From the NCBI GenBank assembly GCA_963829955.1, contig CAWHKS010000019.1:372001-436000 (forward strand): a stretch of 64,000 nucleotides of DNA. Reading direction: 5' to 3'. Shown here piece by piece: positions 25,487 through 34,841 of this stretch. The notes under the pieces are model-generated. The model saw only the letters and a program-made list of their open reading frames with translations, had not been told where the DNA came from and ran no database searches. The position numbers were made by a program, and so were the translations under genes. Numbering within the stretch: the first letter of the stretch is position 1; each line of letters begins with the position of its first letter. The stretch comes from DASTFY01 sp963829955. Its GTDB lineage: Bacteria; Actinomycetota; Acidimicrobiia; Acidimicrobiales; Ilumatobacteraceae.

Positions 25487-26215
25487 TTGAGCATCCCGAC
25501 CGACCTCACACCCGACTACGAACAACGACACCGCGCTGAGTTGCTGCTGCTCGTCTCGGCCCTCGTCCTCCTGGCCGTGTCCGCCGTACCCGCTCAGCAT
25601 GGCGAGATCTCCGGAGCCGAGCGGCACGTCTTCCGTTGGGTCAACGATCTCCCCGATGCGCTGTACTGGCCGACAGCGGTGGTCATGCAAGCAGGCAACG
25701 TCGTCGCCGTTCTCGTCGCCGCGCTGCTGGCTCTCGCGTTCCGCCGGTATCGCCTGGCCATCGGGCTCGCGGTTGCCGGACTCGGCGCGTACGTCGTCGC
25801 GAGAGCGGTGAAGGACGTCGTGCAGCGCGGGCGCCCGGGTGATCTCCTGGATCAACTCCACCAACGTGGCGGTCACGTCGGCGGCTTTGGTTACGTCTCC
25901 GGGCACGCTGCTGTCGCCTTCGCAGTCGTCACCGTGGCGACGATGTGGCTCGGACCGAGAGCGCGCATCGTCACCTGGGGGGTGGCGGTCGCCGTCGCAT
26001 TCGCCCGTGTCTACGTCGGGGCGCATCTCCCGCTCGACGTCGTCGGCGGTGCGGCCGTCGGCGTGGCGTGCGGCGCGGCTGTCCGGATCCTCATCGGAGC
26101 CCGTCGCCATGGCGCGACACGACCGAGCCCGAAGGCCAACGACTCGCTCTCATCACCCCGATCTCACGTCGGTTCCGTCCCGGCCGCTGAGCATCCACGC
26201 GAGGCCGCCGGCTAA
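25487..26215 (+). CDS. PAP2 family phosphatase (undecaprenyl-PP phosphatase-like)
   Basis: 242 aa from TTG 25487, the only plausible in-frame start; the start is uncertain because no Shine-Dalgarno is visible. Six helices and the three PAP2 motifs are present: KDVVQRGRPG (C1), GYVSGHAA (C2, V replacing the usual P) and ARVYVGAHLPLDVVGG (C3, with catalytic His). It should dephosphorylate lipid phosphates at the outer membrane face, possibly recycling undecaprenyl diphosphate. Its 3' end overlaps the convergent FtsX-like gene by 63 nt. Confidence 0.82.
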   Translation: MSIPTDLTPDYEQRHRAELLLLVSALVLLAVSAVPAQHGEISGAERHVFRWVNDLPDALYWPTAVVMQAGNVVAVLVAALLALAFRRYRLAIGLAVAGLGAYVVARAVKDVVQRGRPGDLLDQLHQRGGHVGGFGYVSGHAAVAFAVVTVATMWLGPRARIVTWGVAVAVAFARVYVGAHLPLDVVGGAAVGVACGAAVRILIGARRHGATRPSPKANDSLSSPRSHVGSVPAAEHPREAAG

Positions 26216-28592
26216 GAGGGGCAGCCCGACGGTGAGCGTCGCCAGGTGGGCGACGGGCACGTCGGCGAGGCGGCCCGTCTCGGGCCAGTAACCGGCGAGG
26301 AGGGCGGCGTAGGAGAAGACGACAGCGAGGATGGCGCCAGCGAGAGCGAGCACGCCGCAGGTCGAGGCCGTGATCGCCCGGCGGACGCGCCCGGTAGCAC
26401 CGACGGAGTGGAGCGTGCGGAGCTCGTGGCGGGATTCGCCGCGCAGCAGCCCAGCCGTCATCGCGAGGATCGAGAGCGCGAGCAGTACGCCGGCGGCGGT
26501 GGCGACGTGGCGGACGATGGTCAAGCCGCTGGTCGTGTCGCGCGCCTCGACGGCGAGGCCCGCATCGGCAGCGAGCTCGCGGGCCCGGGCGAGGTCGGCG
26601 GGGGCCAGGGGTTCCTCGAGGTCGAGGAGCCAGCCGGCCCGCATGGGCTCGAGCCCGGCGGCGTCGAGGCCGGCGGCCGTCATCAGGGTGCGGGGCCCTG
26701 AGGTGACGTTGGGTACGTCGATGTGCACGACCTGGTCGGAGGGCACCGGGTTGCGGATGAAGATCGGTTGGGTGATGTTGCCGGTGATGTACACGTCGCC
26801 AGTCTGACGGGTGAGCACGAGAGTGCCCGGCGGCTGGCCGGCGTCGAGGCGTAGGTAGTCGAGGAGCTCGGGGGTGGCGACGAACACCACGCCGGAGTCG
26901 CGGATCGTGTTCTCGTCGATGGGCCGGCCCATCACCGCGTTGTTGAGCAGCCGCTGCCCGCCGACCGCCTCCGGGTTCGCCGGGTCGACGGCGACGTCGA
27001 GCGGCACGATCCGGGCGCCGGGGGCGAGATCGGCGATCTTCGCGAGGTCGGCCGCCCGCCGAGCCAGGTCCGTATCGCTGAGCTCGGGCACCTGCAGCCC
27101 GCCGAACGTGTTCGGCGAGTAGGTCCAGACAACGAGTTGGTCGGCCTCCAGGTTGCCTTCGTCGGCGTCGGGCACATTGGCGGCGGCGATGACGACGACG
27201 GAGACCGCGATGCCGAGGGCGAGGGTGATCGCGCCGAGGGCCGCCGCCGAGCGCGATTCGAACCGGGCCAGATCGCGAACGGCCAGGCGGGTGCCGACCG
27301 GGAAGCGGCCGGCGAGCCGAGCCACTGCCCGAAGCACGGGTGCGCTGGCGAGGAGCACAGCGACGGGTAGAGCGACGATGCCGGAGATGAAGAAGATCGG
27401 CGTCACCGCTTCGGAGTTGGGGTCGATGCCCGCGCCGATCGCGAGAACGCCGTAGGCGAAGACGGCAACGGCGGCGACCAGCGAGCGGTGGACCCGACGC
27501 GGGGCGGGTGGTCGGGCGGCGATGGCGTCGGTGATCGGCATCCTGGCGACGGCACGGGCCGGCCACCAGGAGGCCACGGTGGCGGTGGCCACCGCGAGCC
27601 CGATGCCGGCGACCGGCAGCCAGAGCGGGATGTTCCAGGGGTCGATGCGGTGGGCGGCGGCCGGTTCGAGGGCTGACGCGCGATGCCAACCAGGCGAGGA
27701 GACCGGCGCCGGTGCCGGCGACCGCCGCGGTCATGCCGACGGCTGTGCCGTTGGCGACCATGGCCCGGCGGAGGTGGCGTGGAGTGGCGCCGGCGGCGGC
27801 GAGTAGGCCGAGTTGGCGCATGCGGCGGTGGGCGAGGGTGGCGAAGCTCGCCCCGGCCACGAGGCACACGAGGACCATGGCGACGGTGGCAACGACGAAC
27901 ACGACGACCGCGGCCGTGGTCTGCTCGGTCACCTCACGCGATTCGATGAAGCCCTGACCAGGCACGACGCTCGGTCGAAAGCGATCGGCGTGCTCGCGGT
28001 CGCTGTCGACGAGCAGGGTGATCGACTCGGGGGACTGGCCAGCGGGCACCACGAGGGCGTACTCGTCGTCGAGGTCGGCGGGGTTCTCGACGACGCCGAC
28101 GACCTGGTAGCGGGCGCGGGCGACCTCGACCTGGTCGCCGAGACGGGCGTCGAGGTCCGCTAGCGCCTCGTCGGTGAGAGCAATCTCGCCGACGGACGCC
28201 GGGCGGCGCCCCTCGAGAACCGAGACCATGGAGGCCGAGAAGGCGCCGTCGGGTTCGATCGAGCGCAGCTCGACGACCCCTGTGGTGCCGAGGATGGGGA
28301 CCTGCCGGTGGCCGATCACCTCGATGGTGCCGAACCACTCCTGGGCCTCGACGACATAGGGGGCGATGTCCTCGGGTCGCGCCACAGCGTTCTCGAAGCG
28401 GTGGTTGGCGGAGCCGAACTCGGCCACCCGGGTGTCGGTGACGTTGTAGGCCGCCGCCGCCCCGAACACGGAGGCGGCCACGGCCACGGTGATTAGGGCC
28501 AGCACCAGCACTTGCTGGCGCCACTCACGTCGATAGAGGCGCCAGGACCATCGGCGGAGAGCACGCCGGGCGACTCGGCCGCCGGTGCTCAT
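26153..28592 (-). pseudogene. FtsX-type ABC transporter permease, single frameshift
   Basis: From ATG 28592 the frame gives a MacB/FtsX permease N-terminus (WRQQVLVLALITVAVAASVF helix, large periplasmic loop, TTAAVVVFVVATVAMVLVCL, MRQLGLLAAAGATPRHLRRA). Near 27,675 the homology moves to the +1 frame, which continues ALEPAAAHRIDPWNIPLW and two further FtsX-like regions with helices, ending at 26153. The joined protein would be about 810 aa. Both parts look conserved, so one extra base near 27,675 may be an assembly error. ATGA coupling to the ATPase gene shows they formed one exporter. Confidence 0.8.
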
Positions 28593-29308
28593 CGATGCTC
28601 GGGCACGAGCAAGGTCTCGGGCCCGGCCAGCGGCGTGGTCTGGTCGACGAGACGCCCGTCGCGCAGGAACACGATGCGGTCGGCCCACGCGGCGAGCTGA
28701 GCGTCGTGGGTGACGACCACGCCGGTGACGCCGTCACGACAGGCCGCGCGGAGCAACCGCATGACCCCCTCGCCGTTCACCGAGTCCAGCGCACCGGTCG
28801 GCTCGTCGGCCAGGAGGATGTGACGGTCGCCCACGATGGCTCGGGCGATGGCGACCCGCTGGCGCTCACCGCCGGAGAGGTCGTCGGGGAACCGGTCGGC
28901 CTTGTCGCGCACGCCCAGGCGCTCGAGCGCTTCCAAGCCGGCCGGGCGGGCCCGCTTCGGAGCGGTGCCGTCGAGCTCGAGCGGAAGAGTCACGTTCTCG
29001 AGGGCGGTGAGCCCGGTGAGGAGGTTGAAGTCCTGGAACACGAAGCCGACGGTCCGGCGGCGCAGGGCGGCCCGGTCGTTGGCCGACGCGGTTGCCAGGT
29101 CGTGGCCGTCGATGAGCACCTGGCCCGCGGACGGCTCCTCCATCGCACCAGCGATGGTGAGCAGCGTGCTCTTGCCTGAGCCACTGGGGCCCATGACGGC
29201 GACGAGCGTCCCCGGCGCCACCTCGAGGTCGATGTCGACCAGGGCCTCGACCCGACCGGCACCGTCGCCGTACGACTTGGACACGCCCCGGAGGTCGATG
29301 GCGCTCAC
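28589..29308 (-). CDS. ABC transporter ATP-binding protein (MacB/LolD type)
   Basis: 239 aa with a complete ATPase: Walker A GPSGSGKST (about 40-48), Q-loop VFQDFNLL, signature LSGGERQR, Walker B ILLADEPTGALD and switch His VVVTHD. This is the lipoprotein/antimicrobial-peptide exporter subfamily that pairs with FtsX permeases. Start overlaps the PadR stop (ATGA) and its stop overlaps the permease start (ATGA), giving a coupled PadR-ATPase-permease operon. Confidence 0.94.
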   Translation of the reverse strand: MSAIDLRGVSKSYGDGAGRVEALVDIDLEVAPGTLVAVMGPSGSGKSTLLTIAGAMEEPSAGQVLIDGHDLATASANDRAALRRRTVGFVFQDFNLLTGLTALENVTLPLELDGTAPKRARPAGLEALERLGVRDKADRFPDDLSGGERQRVAIARAIVGDRHILLADEPTGALDSVNGEGVMRLLRAACRDGVTGVVVTHDAQLAAWADRIVFLRDGRLVDQTTPLAGPETLLVPEHR

Positions 29309-29892
29309 CGTCGGCTCCCGACCTGCCGGCGCAGCCGCTCGGGCGCCGTGCGCACCTTGGCCGCCGGGGGCACCACCGGGGTGGGCCGGCGCTTGAGGCG
29401 GCCGTCCACGCTGTCGAGCCAGCGGATCAGAGAGTCGAGCCGGAACAGCTCGGCGTCGGCGACGAGCAGGAGGCCGAGCTCGTCGTCCCCGGCTTCGTCC
29501 TTGAGCCGGGTGTACTGCTGCATCAGCTCGGCCAGCTGCCGGCGGTGAACTTGCAGAAGGGCGGCGACGTCGACCTCGGGGAGGTGGAGGGCGACGAGCA
29601 CCTTGATGACGAGCTCCTCCCGGGGTGGCGACGTCATGTCCGGGGGTGTGCGGAGCCAGGTATCGAGCTCCTCGGCCCCCGCCGTGGTGAGCGAGAAGAT
29701 GCGCTGCGGGCCGGTGCCGTCGTCATCGGCGTCGACGAGCCCATCGCGCTCGAGGCGCTGGAGGGTCGTGTAGACCTGCCCGACGTTGAGCGGCCAGACC
29801 TCACCGGTTCGGTCCTCGAACTCCTGACGGAGCTGCAACCCGTACTTCGGCCCTTCGTGGAGCAGAGCGAGGAGGGCGTGACGGACGCTCAT
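29305..29892 (-). CDS. PadR-family transcriptional regulator
   Basis: 195 aa. N-terminal winged helix: MSVRHALLALLHEGPKYGLQ, LNVGQVYTTLQRLERDGLVD and RIFSLTTAGAEELDTWL, the PadR signature. A C-terminal helical dimerisation domain (Vir_act_alpha_C type, about 95-175) follows. It heads the ABC-exporter operon and is preceded at 16-44 bp by a near-perfect 29-bp palindrome, so it probably represses its own operon and responds to a compound the exporter removes. No Shine-Dalgarno is visible. Confidence 0.92.
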   Translation of the reverse strand: MSVRHALLALLHEGPKYGLQLRQEFEDRTGEVWPLNVGQVYTTLQRLERDGLVDADDDGTGPQRIFSLTTAGAEELDTWLRTPPDMTSPPREELVIKVLVALHLPEVDVAALLQVHRRQLAELMQQYTRLKDEAGDDELGLLLVADAELFRLDSLIRWLDSVDGRLKRRPTPVVPPAAKVRTAPERLRRQVGSRR

Positions 29893-29907
29893 GACCGGCT
29901 GAGGTTC

Positions 29908-29936
29908 AGCAGTAGCATACTGAGTATGCTACTGCT
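29908..29936. promoter_or_regulatory. PadR operator palindrome
   Basis: AGCAGTAGCATACT (29908-29921) and its exact complement (29923-29936) around a single central G. The inner TAGCATACT/AGTATGCTA resembles PadR boxes with ATGC-type half sites. A TATGCT -10-like hexamer for the PadR gene lies inside the minus-strand copy, so binding would block transcription. Confidence 0.8.
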
Positions 29937-29991
29937 TCGCGATCCCGGGCGCAAGCTCGGCCTCGTCGGCGAGCAGGCCTCCCTCCGGGAC

Positions 29992-31224
29992 CTACCGATC
30001 GGCGGCACGGAGCTCTTCGGGCGGGCGGACGTCCCGAAACAGACGCAGGAGCGCGAGGTCGTAGAGAGCCTTCAGCGACCCGCCGATGATCAGCGGCAAC
30101 CCGAAGCTCGTCTGCGTGAGCATCCAGCCTGCGAGGAGCGGCGGGAGGGCAGCGGCCAGGCTGCGGGGGACGTTGGTCACGCTGGCGGCCGCTGCCCGCT
30201 CCTCCGGCTCCACCACGGCCATCACATACGACGTGCGCGCGGGCACGTCCATCTGCGACAGCAGTGCCCGGGCAAGGAGGCACCCAACGGCCAGCTCGAC
30301 GGTCGGCATGAGCGCGGCGCTGATCACGAGCGCGTTGGCGGGCAGGTGCGTGTACACCATCGTGCGGATCAGCCCGATGCGGCCCGCGAGCCGGGGTGCG
30401 AGCAGCGCCGAGCTGGCCGTGAGCAGCCCGCTCCAGAAGAAGACCGCACCCGCCGTCGCGGTGGACATGTCGTAGCGGAGCGACAGCCAGAGGACGATGA
30501 TCGCCTGGCCGGTGAAACCCCCGCCGAGCGAGTCCACCGCGAACAGCCCCGCCAGGCGAAACACGATGGCGCGCGACTTGTGCAGCCCGTGGCGCGCACC
30601 CTCGGCCAGGTCGATCGGCGGACGCGGTCGCAGCCGGCGGTACAGCAAGACGGTCACCACTCCGGCGATCGCGTACGTGAAGAAGACGGCTTGGAGCGAC
30701 TCGAGCTCAGTCGCATCCGTGTGCTCTGTGAGCATCTCAGGCACCCCGGCGGCCAGCGCACCGAACGATCCCGCCAGCGATGCGACCAGGGAGTAGCGCG
30801 CGAATACGTGCGTGCGGCGCTCGGGCAGCACGGTGTCGGGCAGCAGCGACTGCTCGATCGGGAGGAAGGGACTCACGTCGCCTCCCGAGGGGTTGAGGGT
30901 GCCGACGGCCGCGATCACGACGAGTACCGCGAACGATGCGGCCAGGCCGAAGGCCACCCCCGTCGCGATCATCAGCAGCGCAACGACCTGAAGGAGGCGG
31001 ACGCGGTCGAGGTGGCCACCTCGGAGGCCGAGGAGGAGAGTGACGACCGCCGATCCCAGGAGCGTCGCGGTGATGACCGCTCCCACCTCGGTCGGATTCA
31101 GGCCCCGGACGATGAGATAGGCGGGCAGGACGGTTGCGACCGTGCCGTCGACCAGCGCGCGCACGCCCCTGGTGGCGAGCAGCTGTCGGCTATCGCCCGT
31201 CGGCAGAGACGAGGACGTTGTCAC
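29992..31224 (-). CDS. MFS transporter
   Basis: 410 aa from GTG 31224 (an ATG at 31275 would overlap the histidine kinase by 32 nt). About 12 helices; the loop GLRGGHLDRVRLLQVVAL is motif A-like, and the second half carries LAPRLAGRIGLIRTMVYTHLP. Substrate unknown. It follows the response regulator and histidine kinase on the same strand with 19 nt spacing, so it may be co-transcribed and controlled by the two-component system. The first three codons after GTG are Thr/Ser-rich, consistent with a cytoplasmic N-terminus. Confidence 0.85.
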   Translation of the reverse strand: MTTSSSLPTGDSRQLLATRGVRALVDGTVATVLPAYLIVRGLNPTEVGAVITATLLGSAVVTLLLGLRGGHLDRVRLLQVVALLMIATGVAFGLAASFAVLVVIAAVGTLNPSGGDVSPFLPIEQSLLPDTVLPERRTHVFARYSLVASLAGSFGALAAGVPEMLTEHTDATELESLQAVFFTYAIAGVVTVLLYRRLRPRPPIDLAEGARHGLHKSRAIVFRLAGLFAVDSLGGGFTGQAIIVLWLSLRYDMSTATAGAVFFWSGLLTASSALLAPRLAGRIGLIRTMVYTHLPANALVISAALMPTVELAVGCLLARALLSQMDVPARTSYVMAVVEPEERAAAASVTNVPRSLAAALPPLLAGWMLTQTSFGLPLIIGGSLKALYDLALLRLFRDVRPPEELRAADR

Positions 31225-31243
31225 GTATCTGCCATCGCGCGAG

Positions 31244-32596
31244 TCAGATCGGAAGGCGCGCCACCAGGCGGGCACCGCCGACGTGCTCCACGTCCACAGC
31301 GATGCTGCCCCCGTGAGCCTCAGCGACCGCGCGGGCGATGGCCAAGCCGAGGCCCGCGCCGCCGTCGTCCCGGGTGCGCGCCGGGTCGAGACGGGTGAAG
31401 CGCTGGAAGACCCGCTCGGCTTCGGCCGGTGGGATGCCCGGGCCGTCGTCGGTCACCGCCAGCTCGGCAAACTTGTGCTCGGCCCGGAGCGTGAGGACCA
31501 CGCAGTCGGATCCGTGGCGAACAGCATTCTCGAGGAGGTTTCCGACAAGCCGCCGCAGGGCCGGTGCGTCGCCTTTCACCGTGACCGGGTCGAGCAAGGT
31601 CTCGATCGTCGTTGTGGCGTCGGGGCGGGCGGCCTCCACCACGTCGACGACCAGCCGGTCGAGCGCGACAGACTGCGGTGCGATGGCGGCGTCGGAGCGC
31701 GCCAGGTCGAGCAAGTCGACGACGAGACGCTGGAGGCCCTCGACCTCGGCCAGCACGCTGGCCTCGGTCGCCACCGGATCGGCGCTGCCCGGGTGGGCCA
31801 GGTCGACCTCGAGCTCCGTCCGCATTCGTGTCAGGGGCGTGCGTAGCTCGTGTGCGGCATCGGCGACGAACCGGCGTTGGCGGTCGGAGGCCTTCTCGAT
31901 GCGTTCGAGCATCCCGTTCATGGTGCGGGCCAGGCGGGCAACCTCGTCGTCGCCCGGAGGCACGGGGACCCGTCGGTCGAGGCCGTGCCCGCCGATGTCC
32001 TCGACCTCGGCGCGGATCGCCTCGACTGGCCGCAACGCTCGGCCGACCACCACCCACAAGAGCGCGGCAAGAGCCATCGTGAGGACTGGGACGACGACGG
32101 TGAAGGCGTTCCGCAACGCGACCGTGGCCTCCTCGATGTCGTCGAGGGTGGCAGCGACGACGGCGGTGCGACGACCGCCGGGTCTGTCGACCACCTCGGC
32201 ACGCACGAGGAACCGGGCCCCGTCAAAGGGCAAGGACTCAACCTGACGGGTGACCGATCCGCTGACCGGCGCCAGTCCGGCGAGCGCGGCCCCGTCGCCG
32301 GCGTTGGCTGACGCCGCCATCACATTGCCTTGGTCGTCGAGAACCAGGTAGGCGGCGTCGTCGTCGCCGAAGCCGGCCAGCACCCCGCCAGCCTCGCCCT
32401 GGTCGGTGGCGGCCAACAGGTCCGCGGTCGCCCGACCGAGGGCCTCCTTCTGGTTCTCGAGCAGGGTCCGCTCCTGAGCCCTGACGACGGCGAAGGCAGC
32501 AGCGGCCAGCACGAGCAGCACCACGAGGGACGCCACCGCAGTGACCCTGACCCTGACTGACCAGCGCCCCGGTCGTCGCAGCTCAGTTCTCGGCAT
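31244..32596 (-). CDS. Sensor histidine kinase
   Basis: 450 aa from ATG 32596, overlapping the response regulator end by 14 nt. Helix 1 (VRVTAVASLVVLLVLAAAAF), an extracytoplasmic sensor of about 130 aa, helix 2 (FTVVVPVLTMALAALLWVVV), HAMP, then HisKA with phosphoacceptor His in VADAAHELRTPLTRMR, N-box NLLENAVRHG, G1 DDGPGI and G2 GGAGLGLAI. Ligand unknown. The partner regulator lies immediately upstream. Confidence 0.93.
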   Translation of the reverse strand: MPRTELRRPGRWSVRVRVTAVASLVVLLVLAAAAFAVVRAQERTLLENQKEALGRATADLLAATDQGEAGGVLAGFGDDDAAYLVLDDQGNVMAASANAGDGAALAGLAPVSGSVTRQVESLPFDGARFLVRAEVVDRPGGRRTAVVAATLDDIEEATVALRNAFTVVVPVLTMALAALLWVVVGRALRPVEAIRAEVEDIGGHGLDRRVPVPPGDDEVARLARTMNGMLERIEKASDRQRRFVADAAHELRTPLTRMRTELEVDLAHPGSADPVATEASVLAEVEGLQRLVVDLLDLARSDAAIAPQSVALDRLVVDVVEAARPDATTTIETLLDPVTVKGDAPALRRLVGNLLENAVRHGSDCVVLTLRAEHKFAELAVTDDGPGIPPAEAERVFQRFTRLDPARTRDDGGAGLGLAIARAVAEAHGGSIAVDVEHVGGARLVARLPI

Positions 32597-33263
32597 CGTC
32601 GACCAGCCGGTAACCGGCACCACGCACCGTCTCGATCGACCGGCGCCCAAAGGGCTCGTCGAGCTTGCGGCGCAAGCGCCGGACATAGACCTCGACGATG
32701 TTGGAGTCACCGTCGAAGTCGTCGTCCCACACGGCGGCGAGGATGTCGGACTTGGACTGCACCTCGCCGGCCCTGCGCACCAGCAGCTCAACTACATCGT
32801 GCTCGCGGGCGGTCAGCGGCACCTCGACGTCGCCTCGGAACACCCTTCGGGCGGCTGGGTCGACGCGGAGGTCTCCCACGGCGGTCGGGGTCGGGTGTCG
32901 GCTGGCGCTGCGACGGAGCAGGGCATGGACCCGAGCAACGAGCACCGGGTACGAGAACGGCTTCGTGAGGTAGTCGTCAGCGCCGGTGTCGAGCGCCTCG
33001 GCTTCATCGAGCTCCCCGTCCTTGGCGGTCAGCATCAGGATCGGCGTCCAGTCCCCGGCGGCCCGCAGCTCGGCGCACACCTGGAAGCCGTTGCGCCCCG
33101 GGAGCATGAGGTCGAGGACGATGGCGTCATAGGTGCCTTCCTGGGCCATCCATAGGCCCTCCGCGCCGTCGGCCGCCGTGACGACCGTGAAGCCCTCGGC
33201 CGTCAGGCCCCGGGCGACGGCGGACGCGATCTTGGCGTCGTCCTCGACGAGCAACAGCTTCAC
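32583..33263 (-). CDS. OmpR-family response regulator
   Basis: 226 aa. Receiver domain with acidic pair EDD (residues 7-9), phosphoacceptor Asp in AIVLDLMLP (about 51) and Lys in LTKPFS; winged-helix DNA-binding domain with LTAREHDVVELLVRRAGEVQ and the trans-activation/wing SIETVRGAGYRL. It forms a pair with the kinase downstream. CTGAAC direct repeats upstream of its start (33290-33337) look like its binding site and are shared with the divergent lipoprotein gene. Confidence 0.94.
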   Translation of the reverse strand: MKLLLVEDDAKIASAVARGLTAEGFTVVTAADGAEGLWMAQEGTYDAIVLDLMLPGRNGFQVCAELRAAGDWTPILMLTAKDGELDEAEALDTGADDYLTKPFSYPVLVARVHALLRRSASRHPTPTAVGDLRVDPAARRVFRGDVEVPLTAREHDVVELLVRRAGEVQSKSDILAAVWDDDFDGDSNIVEVYVRRLRRKLDEPFGRRSIETVRGAGYRLVDDAEN

Positions 33264-33289
33264 AGTGCCGACAAGTGTTGCCCGGCGAG

Positions 33290-33337
33290 CTGAACCGGCG
33301 CTGAACGCCCACCAGGTGACGCTCAGGCTGGGTTCAG
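33290..33337. promoter_or_regulatory. CTGAAC repeat cluster, likely OmpR-type regulator site
   Basis: CTGAAC occurs at 33290-33295 and 33301-33306, 11 bp apart (one helical turn, as in PhoB/OmpR-family direct-repeat boxes), and an inverted copy GTTCAG is at 33332-33337. The cluster lies between the divergent response-regulator and lipoprotein genes, so one site could control both. Confidence 0.55.
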
Positions 33338-33361
33338 CGCCCCGCGGCGAGGGTGGGCGCC

Positions 33362-34144
33362 ATGGAACGGATCACTCTCCTCTTGGCTGCCAGCGTTCTC
33401 GCCCTCACCGGCGCGGCGTGCGGTAGCGACGACCTCGCCCCTCCCGCCGCCGGGAACGTGGCCACGACCACGGTCGTCACGGACCCGGTCGTCGACCCGG
33501 GCGACGGCGGCGACTACCGGCCCACCCTTCGCGCCCAGGACGCCGTCGCCGTCGTCGACAATCCGTACTTCCCCCTCCCGGTCGGGGCGCGGTGGACCTA
33601 CGGGGGCACATCCGACGACGAGGAGGAACGCATCGAAGTCGAGGTACTCGCCGACACCCGCCGAATCATGGGCATCGACGCCGTCGTCGTCAGCGACCGG
33701 GCCTACATCGCCGGCGAGCTCGCCGAGGACACGATTGACTTCTTCACCCAGGACCGCGACGGCAACGTCTGGTACCTGGGCGAGGAGACCGCCGAGTACA
33801 AAGACGGGGTCGTCACCACCACCGCAGGGTCCTTCCAGGCAGGGGTCGACGGCGCCCTTCCCGGCCTGATCATGCCGGCTGACCCCGAGGTTGGTGACGC
33901 CTACCGCCAGGAGTTCTACATCGGAGAGGCCGAGGACATGGCCGAGGTTCTCGCCGTCGGCGGGAACGCCACGGTGCCGTTCGGCTCCTTCACCGACGTG
34001 ATCACGACCGAGGACTGGACACCACTCGAACCCGGCGTCGTCGAGGAGAAGCGCTACGCCCCGGGCGTCGGCTTCATCGCTGCCGTGACCGTCGCCGGAG
34101 GCAAGGCCACCCTCGAGCTCGTCGAGTTCGACCCGGGCCAATGA
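33362..34144 (+). CDS. Lipoprotein of unknown function linked to the two-component system
   Basis: 260 aa from ATG 33362 (GTG 33353 also possible). The N-terminus ITLLLAASVLALTGAAC is a signal peptide ending in a lipobox-like sequence with Cys20; the following GSDDLAPP and a Thr/Val/Pro linker are typical of actinobacterial lipoproteins. The mature domain (DNPYFPLPVGARWTY, DRAYIAGELAEDTIDFFTQD, DGNVWYLGEETAEY) matches no family I can name. It is divergent from the response regulator and shares its presumed operator, so it may be a target or accessory sensor. Confidence 0.75.
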   Translation: MERITLLLAASVLALTGAACGSDDLAPPAAGNVATTTVVTDPVVDPGDGGDYRPTLRAQDAVAVVDNPYFPLPVGARWTYGGTSDDEEERIEVEVLADTRRIMGIDAVVVSDRAYIAGELAEDTIDFFTQDRDGNVWYLGEETAEYKDGVVTTTAGSFQAGVDGALPGLIMPADPEVGDAYRQEFYIGEAEDMAEVLAVGGNATVPFGSFTDVITTEDWTPLEPGVVEEKRYAPGVGFIAAVTVAGGKATLELVEFDPGQ

Positions 34145-34226
34145 GATGCTCAGGGCATGGGCAATCGGATGGGCAAGGCGCCCAGGGCCCGTGCCCGACG
34201 GGTTGTGCGCGCGACAATCTCGGGCG

Positions 34227-34685
34227 ATGACACCTCGACCGCCGTTGCCTCCCTTCGACCGGGACGCCGCCCTCCGGAAGGTGCAGGCGGCCGAAGACGC
34301 ATGGAACACGCGCGACCCCGAGCGAGTCGCGCTCGCCTACACCGTCGACTCGATCTGGCGGAACCGGGACACGTTCATCGCTGGCCGCGAGCAGATCGTG
34401 GAGTTCCTCACCCGCAAGTGGGAGCGGGAGCTCGACTACGCCCTGCGCAAGGAGCTGTGGAGCTTCGGGGACGACCGCATCGCCGTGCGGTTCCAGTACG
34501 AGAGCCACGACGTGGGCGGTCAGTGGTGGCGGAGCTACGGCAATGAGCTGTGGGAGTTCGACGGCGACGGACTGATGCGCCGACGTGAGGCGTCGATCAA
34601 CGACCTCGCCATCACCGAGGCAGATCGTCGCATCTTCGGACCCCGCCCCGAGAGCGAACACGGCGTGGAGATCCCCCTGCACTGA
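34227..34685 (+). CDS. DUF1348 family (SnoaL/NTF2-like) protein
   Basis: 152 aa from ATG 34227. RPPLPPFDRDAALRKVQAAE, DAWNTRDPERVALAYT, SIWRNRDTFIAGREQIVEFL, TRKWERELDYALRKELW and GLMRRREASINDLAI match DUF1348 from end to end. The fold is NTF2-like; function unknown. A GACAAT hexamer ends 9 nt before the start, so translation may be leaderless. The longer frame from 34146 is less likely. The 156 bp downstream (34686-34841) has nothing recognised. Confidence 0.9.
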   Translation: MTPRPPLPPFDRDAALRKVQAAEDAWNTRDPERVALAYTVDSIWRNRDTFIAGREQIVEFLTRKWERELDYALRKELWSFGDDRIAVRFQYESHDVGGQWWRSYGNELWEFDGDGLMRRREASINDLAITEADRRIFGPRPESEHGVEIPLH

Positions 34686-34841
34686 TCCGGCACCGACAGC
34701 AATGACGCGCTCCGGCGTCGCGCCAGCAGCCCCAGAACGTCAGCGAGAACGGGCGCCGCCGACCCGGAGGCTTCGTTGAGAAGGTTGATACGTATCGGCT
34801 GATGGCCGGTCGGCGATGTCCAAGGAGCGCGCGGTGACGGC

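Noticed and set aside
29545..31398. 617-codon plus-strand open frame
   Set aside because: It is antisense to the PadR, MFS and kinase genes, is full of Arg, Asp and His, and has no domain signal.
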